9,164 bases of DNA, taken from positions 1-9,164 of the forward strand of contig JAAEMD010000494.1 in assembly GCA_024225875.1 (NCBI GenBank). The letters run 5' to 3'. The position numbers and the translations under genes are program-made. The DNA comes from a bacterium (GTDB lineage: Bacteria > Margulisbacteria > Marinamargulisbacteria > JAAEMD01). The notes beneath the pieces are model-generated. The model saw nothing but the letters and a program-made list of their open reading frames with translations. It was not told the DNA's origin and ran no database searches. This document shows positions 7,869 to 9,164 of the stretch, in pieces (position 1 is the first letter of the stretch; each line of letters starts with the position of its first letter).

Positions 7869-8249
7869 CTATTTCCAGACTTCCTGTGTTATAAATTCTT
7901 TAAATTCTATGGAGTCAAATGGTTTTTCAAATACTTTAACAAAAAGTGAGTTCATATCATCTAATTCTTTTTCGGTTTTTAATTGAGTAACTATAAACCC
8001 TGATATCAGAATACCAGGTATTTTCAAACCTTTTTTCACAATATTATTCCTGTAAAAAGCTATCCCATTTTCACTGCCTATATTGTAATCAAGAATTATT
8101 GCATCGATCTCCTGTTCATTATTTTTCAAATAATCCTCTGCATTATAAAGGTCTGTAAAATAAGTAACATCACAATAATCACTTAATAGAATTTTAATGG
8201 ATTCACATATTGAACTATCATCATCAACTACTAATATTTTTTTATTCAT
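7869..8249 (-). CDS. Stand-alone response-regulator receiver domain
   Basis: This is a single CheY-like receiver domain of 126 residues with no output domain. The acidic cluster is at Asp9-Asp11 (VVDDDSS), the phosphoacceptor is Asp54 in IILDYNIGSENG, the switch Ser is at 83 (LISG), and the conserved Lys is at 109 in FEKPF. It should be phosphorylated by a histidine kinase, and then act by binding a partner protein rather than DNA. No kinase gene lies in the window. Its ATG overlaps the stop of the upstream HTH gene (ATGA), so the two are translationally coupled and the HTH protein is the obvious candidate partner; that pairing is inference. YNIGSENG replaces the more usual MPGMDG-type loop after the phosphorylation site. 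Confidence 0.92.
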   Translation of the reverse strand: MNKKILVVDDDSSICESIKILLSDYCDVTYFTDLYNAEDYLKNNEQEIDAIILDYNIGSENGIAFYRNNIVKKGLKIPGILISGFIVTQLKTEKELDDMNSLFVKVFEKPFDSIEFKEFITQEVWK

Positions 8250-8812
8250 CTGTTAACCGTTTTAATTGGGCGACCGCGTTTTCTGGTCTTCTTCTTGCTA
8301 TGCTCTATTAATTCGACCTGAAACTCAATATCATCATATGGTTGATACAAAATAGAAGACTTACCAACTATATGATAATGAATTAATTTTCCATGTTCCA
8401 GATAATCATTAAAGTCACCACTATATTTTTCTACTGTATAGGACTTGCTTATTGAGGCATATACCAGAATCAGCTGCCCCTTTTTATCAGGGCCATCAAC
8501 AAAAGGCCTTATATATAGATAATCGCCTTTCTGTATATAAAAGTCAGGATAATTCCTGTCTGCTTTTACATATACAGAATATATATGCTTTGAAAAGTGA
8601 TAAAAAGGCAGAACAAATTTATTCTCTACTAACTCATCCATACTTATCCTGAGTATTTGAGAAACTCTTTTTAAGGTTAGTGAGTTGATTCCTCTATGAC
8701 CAGCAAATATCCTGGCCAGCTCCTGCTTTGATATTCCTAAATAATTAGCTAACTTTTCATTGTTAAATTGAAAATGTTTCTTTGTAAAATATAGTGCATC
8801 TATAAGATTCAT
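8246..8812 (-). CDS. HTH regulator with LexA/S24-like fold and AT-hook tail
   Basis: This is a predicted DNA-binding regulator of 188 residues. Residues ~5-63 are an XRE/Cro-type helix-turn-helix (EKLANYLGISKQELARIFAGHRGINSLTL region). Residues ~78-160 follow the pattern of the S24/LexA C-terminal beta fold (QKGDYLYIRP, GQLILVYA, YTVEKY, HIVGKS). The usual Ser-Met before the GD segment is replaced by YPDFYIQ, so self-cleavage is not expected. The C-terminus is strongly basic and holds KRGRPIK (178-184) with the R-G-R-P core of an AT-hook, a minor-groove A/T-binding motif. AGGGAG at 8823-8828, ten bases upstream, supports the ATG at 8812. It is the first gene of the six-gene minus-strand run. 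Autoregulation through the palindromes upstream is possible but not shown. Confidence 0.85.
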   Translation of the reverse strand: MNLIDALYFTKKHFQFNNEKLANYLGISKQELARIFAGHRGINSLTLKRVSQILRISMDELVENKFVLPFYHFSKHIYSVYVKADRNYPDFYIQKGDYLYIRPFVDGPDKKGQLILVYASISKSYTVEKYSGDFNDYLEHGKLIHYHIVGKSSILYQPYDDIEFQVELIEHSKKKTRKRGRPIKTVNR

Positions 8813-8874
8813 CTAAAAACTTCTCCCTGAAAACAACTGTTCTAATAAATATATTTATACAAATTGTATTTTTT

Positions 8875-8903
8875 ATTATACCTTATCTTTATAATTATTT
8901 TAA
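8875..8903 (-). promoter_or_regulatory. Candidate promoter for the six-gene minus-strand run
   Basis: Read on the minus strand, a perfect TATAAT lies at 8880-8875, with TTAAAA at 8903-8898 after a 17-base spacer as a weak -35. The start of transcription would fall about 55 bases before the HTH gene. The surrounding DNA is very A/T-rich, so the perfect -10 alone is modest evidence. No other clear promoter is seen for the minus-strand genes, whose gaps are at most 41 bases. Confidence 0.38.
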
Positions 8904-8968
8904 TTCATGAGAATAATCATAAAAATACTGATTACTAAAATCTATAATATACATCTCCAGACATAAAG

Positions 8969-8983
8969 TGTAATAATATTACA
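8969..8983. promoter_or_regulatory. Perfect 15-bp palindrome, possible operator
   Basis: TGTAATAATATTACA is a perfect inverted repeat (TGTAAT / ATTACA with a three-base centre). The size and symmetry suit a dimeric helix-turn-helix regulator. It lies about 90 bases upstream of the candidate -10 of the minus-strand run, which is far for a repressor; it could instead serve an activator or a gene to the right of the window. Chance formation in A/T-rich DNA cannot be excluded. Confidence 0.35.
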
Positions 8984-8989
8984 AAGTAG

Positions 8990-9027
8990 ACAGGTTATTA
9001 GTTACCTGTGTATCATAAAATACCTGT
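8990..9027. promoter_or_regulatory. Cluster of three ACAGGT/ACCTGT half-sites
   Basis: ACAGGT (8990-8995) faces ACCTGT (9004-9009) across eight bases, and a second ACCTGT follows at 9022-9027, 18 bases on. Three G/C-bearing half-sites in a region otherwise nearly all A/T stand out. They could bind a regulator such as the adjacent HTH protein, or fold as a small hairpin. They lie between the 15-bp palindrome and the right-hand repeat. Confidence 0.35.
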
Positions 9028-9047
9028 TATAAAATTAAAATGCATCA

Positions 9048-9164
9048 TATAGCTGGTACAAATTGAACTGTCCGTTTAAATGGCTGAGTGCATGTGTACA
9101 GGCGTACATTAACGAAGTCATTTGAAAACTTTAGTGTCGGACATTTTACTTTGGAACAGCTATA
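9048..9164. repeat. Palindromic MITE-like repeat, right copy (complete)
   Basis: This is the complete copy of the repeat at the left edge, 117 bp. It starts TATAGCTG (9048-9055) and ends CAGCTATA (9157-9164), which are exact inverted repeats. The full terminal arms, 9048-9074 against 9138-9164, match at 22 of 27 positions when one is reverse-complemented. Inside are the TTTAAATG / CATTTGAAA stem and the central TGTAC-AGGC-GTACA hairpin. Differences from the left copy lie mostly outside the central stem: the TGTAC/GTACA arms are unchanged while the loop differs by one base. There is no coding frame. The terminal TA could be part of a TA target duplication, as in IS630/mariner-type elements, but that is a guess. 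Confidence 0.8.

Noticed and set aside
8246..8812. Active S24 self-cleaving repressor (LexA or phage CI type)
   Set aside because: The C-terminal pattern fits the fold, but the serine nucleophile motif is absent and there are no phage genes nearby.
7869..8812. Toxin-antitoxin pair
   Set aside because: The XRE-type HTH gene with a small overlapping partner looked suggestive, but the partner is a receiver domain with all key phosphorylation residues.
1..9164. CRISPR array or defence island
   Set aside because: The long repeats occur only at the two window ends, there are no regularly spaced short repeats, and no Cas, restriction or toxin gene is recognisable. The DEDDh exonuclease alone is not enough to call a defence system.

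Overview
The window reads as chromosomal DNA from a low-GC (roughly one third G+C by eye), diderm bacterium. An outer membrane is implied by a complete MlaE/MlaF/MlaD lipid-transport set and a secreted beta-propeller protein. The MlaD is a long form: its C-terminal third looks like an outer-membrane beta-barrel. That architecture is reported for diderm Firmicutes such as Veillonella and related deep-branching lineages, so a diderm Terrabacteria-type or candidate-phylum host is plausible. The species cannot be named from this sequence.

Layout. A ~117-bp palindromic, MITE-like repeat stands at each end of the window in the same orientation (1-105, cut by the window edge, and 9048-9164, complete). 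The left block (151-3206) has three plus-strand genes with gaps of about 45 nt: a membrane-anchored alpha/beta hydrolase, a zinc-ribbon/DEDDh exonuclease fusion and a secreted PQQ-type beta-propeller. The right block (8812 down to 3434) has six minus-strand genes with overlaps or gaps of 0-41 nt: an HTH regulator with a LexA-like C-terminal fold and an AT-hook tail, a stand-alone response-regulator receiver, glutamine-dependent NAD synthetase (nadE), then mlaE, mlaF and mlaD. The two blocks converge on 3207-3433, which holds a weak hairpin-plus-T-run and no gene I can support. The 235-nt leader at 8813-9047 holds a candidate promoter, a perfect 15-bp palindrome and a cluster of ACAGGT/ACCTGT half-sites.

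How the genes may work together. MlaE (permease), MlaF (ATPase) and MlaD (MCE ring, helical region, barrel) should form one transporter moving phospholipid between inner and outer membranes. No MlaB or MlaC is present here, and MlaF lacks the C-terminal extension of the E. coli protein; both agree with a minimal transporter that needs no soluble shuttle. The HTH regulator and receiver are translationally coupled by an ATGA overlap. They may control the run of genes behind them, but this is inferred from position only. The plus-strand genes share no evident pathway.

The points most worth a second look are the paired palindromic repeats, the barrel-fused MlaD, the triple zinc-ribbon exonuclease, and the AT-hook regulator/receiver pair.
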